Below, piece after piece: positions 1-10,218 of a stretch of 64,000 nucleotides of DNA. The first letter of the stretch is position 1; each line of letters starts with the position of its first letter. The DNA is from Areca catechu (lineage: Eukaryota > Streptophyta > Magnoliopsida > Arecales > Arecaceae). Location: positions 30,875,501 through 30,939,500 of the forward strand of contig CM038043.1 in assembly GCA_021397845.1 (NCBI GenBank), read 5' to 3'. The notes below the pieces were generated by a model. It had not been told where the DNA came from. It did not search any database and saw only the letters and a program-made list of their open reading frames with translations. The position numbers were made by a program, and so were the translations under genes.

Positions 1-562
1 TGTTAAAAATACTATATATTGGCCTTCCTTCATGCTGGATCATTATTGTGTTATGAACCACATTAGGTTTGTTGTGTTATCTGTAAGACCTAATATGGTG
101 ATTGACATAATACTAGTCTAGTGCATAGATATGCTTACAGTATATTCAGTATAATGCTTTGTTGTGTTATCTGCAAGGGCATTATATTTGAGTATTGACT
201 GTATAGAAATGAAAGGGTCTTGACTTAACTAGAATATTATGGTTTGTTGTATTTTCTGCAAGACTAATAATGGTCTAGAGGCCAAGTTACTTCTTGAGAA
301 TTATATGAGAGATAATTAGAAGAGTTTCCTACCTTTGAGCTTATAAAAGATTTGTTGTGTTTTCTGCATGATCTTTTATAAGTTATTAGGATCTCAATCT
401 CACTAAGAAAAACCGATCAGGGTTCTTCTCGATTATCATAATGAGGGCTATGATTTGTTGATAAAATTGTGGGAGACATAATTAAATTGAAGACCTAATT
501 TAATTATGTAAGTCATTTCATGGTTATTTGCTTATGTATTGTTCTTTATTAAATGTAGATAA
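1..562 (+). promoter_or_regulatory. Leader of copia H with repeated stem-loops
   Basis: This untranslated leader precedes gag. It holds four stem-loops at 59-97, 148-188, 229-278 and 340-382. Each has a near-identical loop of the form TTGTTGTGTTWTCTGCAAG (69-87, 158-178, 244-262, 352-370). The paired arms differ between the four. The last is a perfect 12-bp stem (340-351 with 371-382). A degenerate fifth may lie at 36-60. The structure is read directly; a role in packaging, dimerisation or translation is inference. Confidence 0.75.
59..382 (+). repeat. Four dispersed hairpins with one conserved 19-nt loop
   Basis: Arms pair as follows: 59-68 with 88-97 (9 of 10 pairs); 148-157 with 179-188 (one G-U); 229-243 with 263-278 (one bulge, two wobbles and one mismatch); 340-351 with 371-382 (12 of 12). 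Loops are 19-21 nt and almost invariant, always in the same orientation. Spacing between loops is roughly 90-110 nt. The unrelated but self-complementary arms argue against simple tandem duplication. Confidence 0.8.
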
Positions 563-1234
563 ATGGCATCTTCATTATCACTGCGAAGTATCTTAGATAC
601 CAACAAACTGACTGGTCCGAACTATGTGGACTGGTTGAGAAATTTAAAGATTGTGCTGAGTTCAGAAAAACTTTCTTATATTCTTGATACCCCTAGTCTT
701 AATCCACTAGGGGACGATGCCACACAGGAAGATATGGCCACATATAAAATGTGGCAGAATGACTCCCTCACTGTCAAGTGTATCATACTAGCCTCTATGA
801 CCAATGAGTTACAGAGACAGCATGAAAGCATGGATACTCAATCCATAATGCTCAATTTAAAAGAGCTTTATGGAGAACATAGCAGAACTGCTAGATATAA
901 AATATCTAAGCAGTTATTCCGTGCTAGGATGACAGAGGGAACATCCGTTCAGGATCATGTTCTGAAGGTAATTGACTTAATCACCAGATTGGGTCAATTA
1001 GGTTTTATCATGGATGGGGAGTTGAATCAGGATTTAATCCTGTAATCACTCCCGGAGTCATTTTCTCAGTTTGTCTTGAATTATCACATGAACAAACTGA
1101 ACACTTCCTTGCCTGAGCTGTTAAATATGTTAAAAACAGCGGAGAGCCATGTTAAGAAAGAAAAGGCTCCACTTCTTCTTGTTGATAAGACCAATAAGAA
1201 GAAATCAGGCAAAAGGGTTTTAATAGGAGGCTAA
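563..1234 (+). pseudogene. gag: Copia H gag (capsid), one in-frame stop
   Basis: This encodes the structural Gag protein of a copia element, which assembles the cytoplasmic particle. The N-terminus (MASSLSLRSILDTNKLTGPN, then YVDWLRNLKIVLSS) is typical of the plant copia gag family. The frame opens at ATG 563. It meets TAA at 1043-1045, where the context suggests a former CAA glutamine. The same frame continues with gag-like sequence to 1232-1234. The zinc knuckle that should end Gag is in another frame near 1291, so a frameshift lies around 1220-1240. Confidence 0.88.
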
Positions 1235-4200
1235 ACCCTAAGAGTAACATCAATAAGAATAAGAAAGGAAAGAAAGCCTCCAAACAGTCGACTTGTTTCT
1301 TTTGCAACAAAGTGGGACATTGGAAAAGGAATTGCAAGGCTTACCTTGCAACTGTGAAGCCTGGTGCATCAGATGTGCCAAAAGGTATGTATGAGATACA
1401 TGCTATATTGACATTAAATTCATCTATATCAAATACTTGGGTATTGGATATCGCTTGTGGTTACCATATATGCAAATCTTTGCAGGACCTCCACAAGCTT
1501 AAAGTATTGAAGGAAGGTGACTTCAATCTCTACAGTGCTAGTGGTGATATCATCCAAGCAGAAGCTGTAGGGACCTATATTCTGAAGTTGCCTTCAGGGA
1601 AGATCTTAGAGTTAGAAAATTGTTATTATATGCCTAAGATTATTAGGAACATTATATCTATTCCTTTGTTATTAAAACAAGGATATATAATGGATGTAAC
1701 GAGCACTGGTTGCTCGATAATGTTGTCTAATAAAATTGTTTGTTCTGGCATATTTAGCAATGGGCTCTTAACTATTTCTTCCAATAATAGTGTTTTTCAT
1801 GTCAATAATAAAAGAAAAAGAGAAGACTTTAATGATATTTTACTTTGGCATCATCGACTTGGTCATGTTAATGAGTCTAGGATAAGCAAGTTATACAAGG
1901 AAAAATTCCTTGATCCTTATGAGTATGAATCATTAGGAACTTGCGAATCATGTCTCATGGGTAAGATGACCAAGACTCCATTTACTGGACATGGAGAAAG
2001 GTCAACTGAGTTATTAGGACTTATACATACTGATGTATGTGGTCCAATGACAACTCAGGCCAGAGGTGGATACTTATATTTTATCATTTTTATAGATGAT
2101 TTATCTAGGTTCGAATATATGTATCTTATGAAACATAAATCTGAAGCCTTTGATAAATTTAAGGAGTATCAAAGTATGGTCGAAAAACAAACCAGGAAAA
2201 GTATTAAAGTTCTTCGTTCTGATCGAGAAGGAGAATACTTATCCAAGGAGTTTTTAGACTGTCTTAAAGTTAATGGAACTCTTTCTGAATGGACCCCTCC
2301 TTATACACCACAGCTAAATGGTATAGCTGAAAGGAGGAATCGTACCTTATTAGATATGATACGATCCATGATGTGCTTCACAAATTTACCCATTTCCTTT
2401 TGGGGTCATGCCCTAGAAACTGCTGTTTACATTCTGAACAAGGTACCTTCTAAATCCATTGTTAGTACTCCATATAAAATTTGGAGTGGAAAGAAACCGT
2501 ATCTTAAATATTTTAAGGTATGGGGATGTCCAGCTTATGTTAAAAGAAATTTTGGACATAAGTTGGAACCTAGAGCGGATAAATGTCTATTTGTAGGATA
2601 TCCTAGAGAGGGTAGAGGATATCTGTTTTACCATCTTACTGAACAAAAGATTTTTGTCAGCAGGCATGCCACTTTTCTAGAAAAAGAGTTTATTTTAGAA
2701 AAGGGCAATGGTAGAACTATTGAACTTGGAGAAGTACAAGAAACACAGATAGACAGTTCTCAACCATTAGAACATATAGTTAGGACAGAACCAGAACACA
2801 AAACTCCTCCCCGTAGGTCTGATAGAGTGCCACGGGCACCTGAGAGGTATGGATTTATTATTGAAAATAATGAAGCCCAAGTCATTCAAAATGATGAACC
2901 TCTGACCTATACGGAAGCTATCTTGAATACTGATTCAGATAGATGGCAAGAAGCCATGGAATCCAAGATAGACTCTATGTATGTAAACCAAGTATGGTCT
3001 TTGGTCGATGCACCAGAGGGTGTTAATCCTATTGGGTGCAAATGGGTCTATAAAAAAAGATTGGGGCTGATGGCCAAGTTGAAACCTATAAAGCCAGATT
3101 AGTGGCAAAAGGTTTTAGACAAAAACAGGTAATTGATTATGATGAAACATTCTCACCTGTTGCCATATTCAAATCAATTCGGATTTTACTTGCTATAGCA
3201 GCATACCATGATTATGAGATCTGGCAGATGGATGTGAAGACTGCATTCCTCAATGGTTTCCTTGAGGAAGAAGTCTACATGTCACAGCCAGAAGGTTTCA
3301 TTTCAAAGAATAAACCTAATCAAGTATGCAAGCTAAAGAAATCCATTTATGGATTAAAGCAATCTTCAAGGAGTTGGAACATCCGCTTTGATAAAACTAT
3401 TAAAAGGTTTGGTTTTATCAAAAATGTGGATGAACCCTATGTTTTAAGAAGACTAGTGGGAGTGCCATAGTCTTCTTGGTTCTGTATGTAGATGACATAC
3501 TCCTCATTGGGAATGATATCCCAATGTTGCAATCAGTCAAGGTTTGGCTATCAAACCAGTTTTCCATGGAAGATTTGGGAGAAGCATCCTATATACTATG
3601 TATTAAGATCTATAGAGATAGATCTAAGAGGATGCTAGGTTTATCCCAATCTAGGTACATTGACTTAGTGCTGAAAAGATTCAGCATGGATGGAAGTAAA
3701 AGAGGTTATCTTCCTATGAGTCAAGGCATACATCTTTCTAAAAGGATGTCTCCTAAGACACCTGAAGAAAGAAATAGAATGAATTCTATACCTTATGCTT
3801 TGGCAATAGGGTCCATAATGTATGCCATGTTATGTACCAGGCCTGATGTGGCATATGCTTTAGGCATTGTCAGTAGGTTTCAGGCTGATCCAGGAGAGGA
3901 TCATTGGAAAGCAGTTAAAAATATTCTTAAGTACCTGAGAAGGACTAAGGTTATTTTTCTGGTTTATGGTGGTTCTGATCTTAAACTAGAAGCTTATTCT
4001 GATTCTAGTTTTCAATCAGACCCTGATGATAGCAAATCCATTTCGGGATATGTTTTTACCCTAAATGGTGGAGCAGTGAGTTGGAAGAGTACCAAGCAAC
4101 AGACTGTAGCTGACTCAACCATAGAGGCAGAATACATAGCTGTCAGTGAAGCCGCCAAGGAAGCAGTCTGGATGAAGAAGTTCATCACAAAGTTGGGTGT

Positions 4201-4470
4201 TGTTCCTGAGATTGAAAACACAGTGCCACTTTACTGTGACAACATTGGAGCTATTGCTCAAGCTAAGGAACCAAGAGCTCATCATAAGTCCAAGCACATT
4301 TTGAGATGCTTCCATCTCGTCGAGAAAAAGTAGAGAGACAAGATGTCTACATAAATAGAGTTGATACAAAGAACAATATAGCAGACCCGTTCACTAAGGC
4401 TCTACCACAGCGAGAGTTTGATCGCCACCTCGAGTGTATGGGACAAAGATTCAAAGGTGATTGGCTTTAG
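1235..4470 (+). pseudogene. pol: Copia H pol: protease, integrase, RT, RNase H
   Basis: In order there is a zinc knuckle (CFFCNKVGHWKRNC, about 1291-1335) and a protease with its active site changed to WVLDIACGYHIC, where D-T/S-G is expected. Next comes integrase: HHCC at HHRLGHV...CESC, then catalytic Asp in HTDVCGP, Asp in RSDREGEY and Glu in NGIAERRN. Reverse transcriptase and RNase H follow. The RT is broken near 3090-3102 and again near 3465-3480, just before the YVDD box. A third frameshift near 4327 separates the RNase H end (KSKHILRCFHLV) from the last segment (NIADPFTKALPQ...GDWL, stop 4468-4470). The domains are clear, but the frameshifts and the altered protease mean no active polyprotein. 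Confidence 0.92.
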
Positions 4471-4473
4471 TGC

Positions 4474-4484
4474 AAGTGGGAGAT
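4474..4484 (+). other. Polypurine tract of copia H
   Basis: The purine run AAGTGGGAGAT lies just downstream of the pol stop and directly before the TG that opens the 3' LTR. It matches the usual plant copia plus-strand primer. Confidence 0.8.
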
Positions 4485-6905
4485 TGAAAGGGATATGCCC
4501 TACAAGCCAATCTATGTTGTATCTCCCAAATCATTGTAATTGACAATATTCTAATAAAGGCATTATTTTTCATCATACGTTGTGTTTATTATTATATGAT
4601 GAACCCCATAGATTAGGGCTATGATTTTAGGATTATGATGAGATCATACCAGTGGAACCTAAAGTCTTAAAACCTTAATCTAAAATATTCCTAGTCAAAG
4701 GAACCTTGAGTAGGGGATCAGGGTTTTTCCGGTATGACTAGCACATCCTATGTATACTGAATAGGGTGACTGCTCTCAAAGTCACTTGTGTATGACACTA
4801 ATACTAGGATGTGGGTGCTCATTAGAGAATGAGTTCACTGATATGATCCAACTTGAGAACATCTAATGGAGTCTTAGCTACATGTCAATAGAAGGTTCTC
4901 ATAGTAGGAGTGGTACAAGTAATCCTTTGACCTAAGACTGCCATAAGTACCTTATGTACATGAAACCATGCTTTGGTTCAATTCTAATCATGACACTGAG
5001 TCATGCACAGGATTGATACTGGGAATGGTGAATTGGATATGAAGGTAATGAGTAGGTCAACAAGGAATCGATCACTCTTAGTAAGAGGAGATTGCATCCA
5101 GCTAGTTATCAATCGAATGATGATTCAGGGAATCTTTGATCAAAGTAAAGATATTAGAGATGATTTCTAATATCAAGATAATTGAATCATCAATATAAGA
5201 TTGAGCTAGAAACAAATATAATATTGGAGTTGACATATATCCATATCCATAATTATATTCTGGGTGCAGGCTAATCGAAGGATTTAATGTACGGTAACTT
5301 TCTACTGAAGGGTAGTTTTGGTATTTTACCAGAATTTTCATATCTTCCAGGTAGACATGACACGTTGCTAGACATCAATCTTGTCTTGTGGGTTGATCAA
5401 ATTTAATGATCATTTGATAGGAAGAGTCCTAATTGATCAAAATCGGGTAAGGCCGATTTGACCTAAATCGATTAGAAAGAGTTCTAATCAAATTAGGTCA
5501 ACTTGTATTCGAACCCACTGCTGGCTAGATGTGGAACCCAATGGGTCACACACTTAAGAGAATTGATCAAGGGTTTAATTTTATAATTAAATCATTTTTG
5601 CATGATGACACTCTAGCAGGTGTTGCAAATCCTAGCTTCTATTCGAATTAGATTCGAATTAGGGTTCCGGATTGGTTCAATTTGGGTTCTAATTGGATCT
5701 AATTAGACCCTAATTGAGGTTATAGGGATTATGGCTAACCCTATTGGCTAACCATGTATCTAGGCTAGCCCCCCACCCACCCCTTATTCTTTTCACGCCA
5801 AGAGTCCATGCGCTAATGGACTCTTGGCGCACCATTTGGAAGAGTCCATGGCGCATGGACTCTTGATGTGCTCCATATAATTCTCCGATGTTTTTATATG
5901 GGGCGGCATTCTTTCTCTCCTTTAGCGCCTCATATGTGCCCCCTTGGATGGGAATCCAATGGTTGATGGGTTTTTAAGAAAGGAAGAAAGCACTTGTTGC
6001 TTCCCGGTTGCGCGAAATAACATCTCTTCGGAGATTTAAATTCGCGACTCCTTTCTTTTTAAAACATCGCGACTTTTCCTTTAAGAAAGGCCATGGGATT
6101 TAATCTGGAAGGCCGTGAGAAGGAGGGAAGGGGCATGAGAAAATGAGAAGGATGTGAGAAGGAGTTTACGGAGAGATGTATGGGCGCCTATCTGTAATCT
6201 ATTTAAGGGGTCAGGAAAAATCAGAACCGAGTAATGCTTTTATTTTTCTTCTTCCTCTCCAAAAGACTCCTTCCCTCTTTTCTTGTTTTACATTGTTTCC
6301 TTTACAGAGGACTCCTCTGTCGAAACTTTGTTGCTAAACAAGAATAAAAGAGAAGGTCTCCGACGGTAAAGGAAAAAAAGAGTTCTGATTTTATTCTTTC
6401 CTTTCTTTCTTACATTAAGATATTCTTGTCTTAATTTCTCCTCCAATTTAAGACAAGCCTAAATCCTCTTAGGACAAGGTCTTATCTTCAAGACAAGGGT
6501 GTCTTAGAGGGTCAAGGTCTTAGTGGAAGGAGGAGAAGAGATCAAAGAAAGGGAGGCAACCTCTTGTGTGGAAGAATTCCAGCCATAATCCGAAGAATTG
6601 AGTTCTAGGAAGAAGAACTCAATAAGAGGAACCATTGGACAAAAAGATAGTGTTCTTGATCATTGCTCTGTGTGGATCACCATCGGAGGGCAGACACCTG
6701 GATGCCTGGTGAATTCAGTTAGCCCCTTCAACTTCAAGTTTGTTGGAATAAGTGATTACACATTGGTACCCTAATCCTAATTTGCATAGATATGCTTGTC
6801 ATATATTCTAGTCTTATTTAAGGAGTTCTTGGTTTAGGGTTTTTGGTGTGAATTTAGTTTCAATTTTGAAATTACCCTTCCGCTGCATTGCACCGAAACC
6901 CTACA
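4485..6905 (+). repeat. 3' LTR of copia H (about 2.4 kb)
   Basis: It begins TGAAAGGGATATGCCC after the polypurine tract and appears to end ACCGAAACCCTACA at 6905. It has no coding potential. A possible TATA-like TATTTAA lies near 6199. The right end was set from the final CA and the change of sequence character. It needs the missing 5' LTR to confirm it and could be off by a few bases. Confidence 0.7.
5796..5864 (+). repeat. Twin hairpins in the H LTR
   Basis: Two adjacent hairpins use the same core AAGAGTCCAT. The first pairs 5796-5809 with 5816-5829, 14 of 14, around a 6-nt loop. The second pairs 5840-5850 with 5854-5864, 11 of 11, around GCG. The core therefore occurs four times in alternating orientation within 70 bases of U3/R. 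Its function is unknown. Confidence 0.75.
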
Positions 6906-6954
6906 GAGAGCTGGTGGGAGAGAAGGGGAATCCAGGGTACCCTAATTTTTCTAG

Positions 6955-6966
6955 GCTCTGATACCA
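6955..6966 (-). other. Primer-binding site of J (initiator tRNA-Met type)
   Basis: The minus strand reads TGGTATCAGAGC, complementary to the 3' end of initiator tRNA-Met, a few bases from the LTR edge. It fixes J as minus-oriented and 6972-7629 as its 5' LTR. Confidence 0.85.
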
Positions 6967-6971
6967 AAAGT

Positions 6972-7629
6972 TGATGGGGAACGAGATGGGTAGGATCGTT
7001 GGTTCGCCTAGAAGTCACCTAAATTAGGGTACTATTTTTTTTTGGTATTTCTTTTTCTAGGGATGGCGAAGGAATAGTGGGGATGGAGAATAGGGATATG
7101 GATCTCATGGACTTTGGGACTTACCCTAATGAAAAGATCTCTCACCTCTAAGGCATTACACCCTCCTCGAGACTTGGAGGCACTAGGATGGATCTCAAAG
7201 GCCACAAGGGGATAGAGAAGATGGAATGGGAAGGGGGATAACTGGGCATGACCTCACATCATGTCCTAGGGTTGGGCCTCACACCCTCTTCTCATGGAGT
7301 GAAATAAAAAAAATACTTTTTTCTAAAACTCATTTTCATTCCCAAAACTTGGCTAAACTATTTTTTTACAAAGGACTGAGGGTGGTATTTATAGACCTGT
7401 CCAACCCTCATTTGAATTTGAATACAAGATAAAAAGATAAGAATGATTCAAATTCAAATACAAGATAGGATAAGATATGCCTATCCATATCTAAATCCTA
7501 ACCAACCAAATCGTAATTCAAATTTCAAATAAAAGATAAATCCTAAATTTATCCTGGATATGTTCCATGATTTGCGTGGCTCCAAGATTCGTGCTTGCTC
7601 TAGGATTCGTGCCGGTGAGGTCCCCATCA
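6972..7629 (-). repeat. LTR of element J, 658 bp with 9-bp inverted ends
   Basis: The ends are TGATGGGGA and TCCCCATCA, a perfect 9-bp terminal inverted repeat. The minus strand carries TATAAATA at 7386-7393. There is no reading frame of note. Confidence 0.8.
7386..7393 (-). promoter_or_regulatory. TATA box in the J LTR
   Basis: TATAAATA on the minus strand sits within the LTR, followed by an A/T- and C-rich stretch. This is the expected place for the U3/R promoter. No experimental start site is known. Confidence 0.5.
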
Positions 7630-7630
7630 A

Positions 7631-8650
7631 ACTTCCCTCTACCAAAGATTGAATAGTTGGTGGATGCCACCTAGGAGGACTGCTTACTCTCCTTTATGGT
7701 TGCATTCTTTTGATACAACCAGATTCGGATGTATCTAGAGGATGAGGAGTACACTGCCTTCATCACCGATCGAGGGACGTATTGCTTTCGAATGATACCA
7801 TTCGGCCTAAAGAATGCCGGTGCCACGTACCAGTGACTGGTCAATCGGGTCTTCAAGGATTAGATTGGTCGAAACATGCAAGTGTATGTGGACGACATGC
7901 TCGTCATGAGCAAGCCAAGCTTGAACCAAGTCACCGATCTGGCAGAAGCCTTCCACAACCTTTGAGAGCACAAGATGAAGCTGAACCCGGTGAAGTGCGC
8001 CTTCGGTGTAGCAGCAAGAAAGTTCCTTGGCTTCATGGTGACACAGAGGGGAATCTAGGCGAACCTGGAGAAGGTCCAGGCAATTATTGACATGGAGCAT
8101 CCGACCTCAAAGAAGCAGGTCCAGTGCCAGACGGGTCGGATTGCAGCATTGAGTCGGTTCATCTTGAGATTGGCAGACCGTTGTCTCCCTTTCTTCAAGG
8201 TGCTGCATAAAATGCATGGCTTCATCTGGACCGAAGAATATAGAGCGGCCTTCGAAGAGCTGAAGGATTTCTTGGCATCACTGCCATTACTCTCTAGGCC
8301 GAAGGAGGGAGAAGAACTAATGCTATACCTGGCGATCCCCCGGCGGCCGTTAGCTCGATCCTTGTCCACACGGATCAGGATGGATCCTAGAAACAGGTGT
8401 ACTATTCCAGCAAAATCCTCTGAGATGCGGAGATTAGGTAACCCGATTCGAAAAACTAATTTTTGCTCTTATTATGTTTGCCCAGCGTCTCAGGCTATAC
8501 TTCCAAGAACATCTGATTGTGGTCCTGACGGACCAGCCCCTAAGGGCTATGCTCAGTCACCCTGACACACCGAATGTTTGGCCAAGTGGGCATTGAAGCT
8601 CAGCGAGTTCGACATCACGTACCGCTGAGGTCATCTCAGAAGGTTCAGGT
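7631..8650 (+). pseudogene. pol: Element E reverse transcriptase and RNase H
   Basis: The frame enters mid-domain with FPLPKIE then LVDAT, the RT segment before the first catalytic aspartate, because J interrupts it upstream. Further motifs are FRMIPFGLKNAGATYQ, the active site YVDDMLV near 7888, KLNPVKCAFGVAARKFLGF, and the connection/RNase H start (WTEEYRAAFEELKDFLASLP). Several stops (near 7656, 7833, 7861, 7963) and frame changes break it. YVDD is intact. It joins the Tat second RNase H downstream. Confidence 0.88.
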
Positions 8651-9363
8651 TCTAGCCGACTTCCTGGTCGAGTGCACGGGACTTGCCGAAGAGCCAGAGC
8701 AGACAACCCCGGAGCATCAAATCGAACCCATAGCCAAGGAGGAGTCTTGGGTCCTCCATGTCGATGACGCATCCAATGCGAGCGAGAGCGGAGCAGGCCT
8801 CATCCTCGCTAACATCGATGGGATTGTGGTTGAATGTGCACTCTGCTTCAAGTTCATTGTGACCAATAACCAGATGGAGTACGAGGCACTCCTCGTGGGC
8901 TTGAGAGTATCCCACGGGCTGGGTGTACCCAGCTTGCAGGTCTTCACTGACTCCCAGCTGGTGGCCAGGCAGGTCTCTGGAGAATATGAAGCCAAAGATC
9001 CCCAAATGATGAAGTACCTAGAGCGGATCTGCTCGAGCATGATAGGCTTCCGATGCTTCAGCGTCTCCCACATCCCCTGCGAAAAGAATGCTCGTGCCAA
9101 CATGCTATCAAGACTCGCAACCTTGCTGGACTCATCACTGGGATATGCCCACATTGAGTACCTGAAAAGTCCAAGCTACAAAGCTCTCAGGAAAGTCCAG
9201 CAAGTCACCCCAGAGCTAAGCTGGATGGACCAGTACATCAGGTACATCATCGATGGTACCCTACCAAAAGATCGTACAGAGGCCGGCCTTGTCAAGAAGA
9301 AGGCCTTGCAGTTTGTCCTGATGGAAGGGCAGCTCTATCGCCGATCCTATCCTATCTGCTCCT
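8650..9363 (+). pseudogene. pol: Element E second (archaeal-type) RNase H domain
   Basis: The reading frame 8574-9365 contains WVLHVDDASN, MEYEALLVGLR and FTDSQLVARQV. These are the three acidic signatures (Asp, Glu, Asp) of the additional RNase H known from Tat elements. It ends with HIPCEKNARANMLSRLAT and a linker toward integrase. The catalytic acids all remain. It degrades RNA in RNA/DNA hybrids; why Tat elements carry two is not settled. A stop at 9363-9365 precedes integrase. Confidence 0.85.
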
Positions 9364-9366
9364 GAA

Positions 9367-10218
9367 ATGCCTAAGACCTGCAGAGGTAGCCTTCATACTC
9401 CAAGAGATACACGAAGGCTTCTGCGGGAATCACATTGGAGGAAGGATGCTAGCGTACAAGGCCCTCCATCAAGGATACTACTGGGAGACCATGAGGGAGG
9501 ACGCCGCCAACTTCATGAGCAAGTGCGACTGGTGCCAGCAAGCCCACATATAGTGTCAACCAGCAGCGCCGCTCTCCCAGCTCTCTGCCCCTTGGCCATT
9601 CGTCCAGTGGGGAATGGACATCCTAGGTCCATTCCCTCCCGCATCAAGGCAGCGAAGATTTTTGATAGTGGCTGTTGACTACTTCACCAAGTGGGTAGAA
9701 GCAGAGCCACTAGCACGGATCACAGAAGCCAAGGTATGCCAGTTCTTCTGGAAGTCAATCATCTGTCACTTCGGGCTCCTCCACAACATCATCACCGATA
9801 ATAGATGGTAGTTCAACAACTGGGAGTTCAAAGAGTTCTGTGCCGAGCTTGGCATTCAACATTGCTTCACCTTAGTGGCTCACCCCCAGACCAATGGAGA
9901 GGCCGAGGTAACCAACCTGACTATCCTCCAAGGACTCAAAACCAGGCTAGATCGGGCCAAGGGTAGGTGGGCAAAAGAGCTCCCCAGTGTTCTTTGGGCC
10001 TACCACACAACACCCAGGATGGCTATGGGTGAGACACCTTTCAGCCTTGTCTTCAGCATAGAGGCCATTATCTCGGTTGAACTCGACGTGCCCACACGAC
10101 GAGTACAGCAGTTTAATGAAGTAGAGAATCCAGCCCACCTTCTTCTCAACTTGCACATCCTCGAGGAAACCAGAGACAAGGCTCGACTCTGGATGGTGGC
10201 TTACTGGTAACGAGTAGG
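9367..10218 (+). pseudogene. pol: Element E integrase, broken and truncated by element A
   Basis: The zinc-binding part (CDWCQQAHI near 9527) and catalytic core are readable across three frames. They show GMDILGPFP with the first Asp near 9615, IITDNRW with the second Asp near 9797, and HPQTNGEAEVTN with the Glu near 9900. Stops occur at 9550, 9809 and 10208. The coding sequence ends at 10218, a few codons after WMVAYW, where element A's LTR begins. The C-terminal integrase portion seen in element D is absent from E on the far side of A (17003), so sequence was lost there. Confidence 0.85.

Larger units (their letters stand above)
1..6905 (+). mobile_element. Ty1/copia LTR retrotransposon H, 5' LTR outside window
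   Basis: This is a copia-type element in the order gag, protease, integrase, reverse transcriptase, RNase H, then polypurine tract and 3' LTR. That order marks Ty1/copia. The 5' LTR and primer-binding site are not visible, so the element begins left of position 1. The coding region has a nonsense codon in gag and several frameshifts in pol, so the copy is dead. Its right end abuts an unrelated minus-strand element (J). The target duplication cannot be tested because the left end is missing. Family assignment is sure; the lineage within copia is not. Confidence 0.93.
6906..7629 (-). mobile_element. 5' end of a minus-strand LTR retrotransposon, J
   Basis: It consists of one LTR (6972-7629), a primer-binding site next to it (6955-6966) and about 50 bases of internal sequence, then copia H. 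The coding part of J, if any, is left of the window beyond H. J's LTR abuts Tat RT sequence of element E at 7630, so J inserted into E and H inserted into J. Confidence 0.75.

Noticed and set aside
7782..8090. Frames overlapping element E RT in other registers, including minus-strand 7807-8369
   Set aside because: They are shadows of the RT coding sequence, which is identified by YVDD and flanking motifs.
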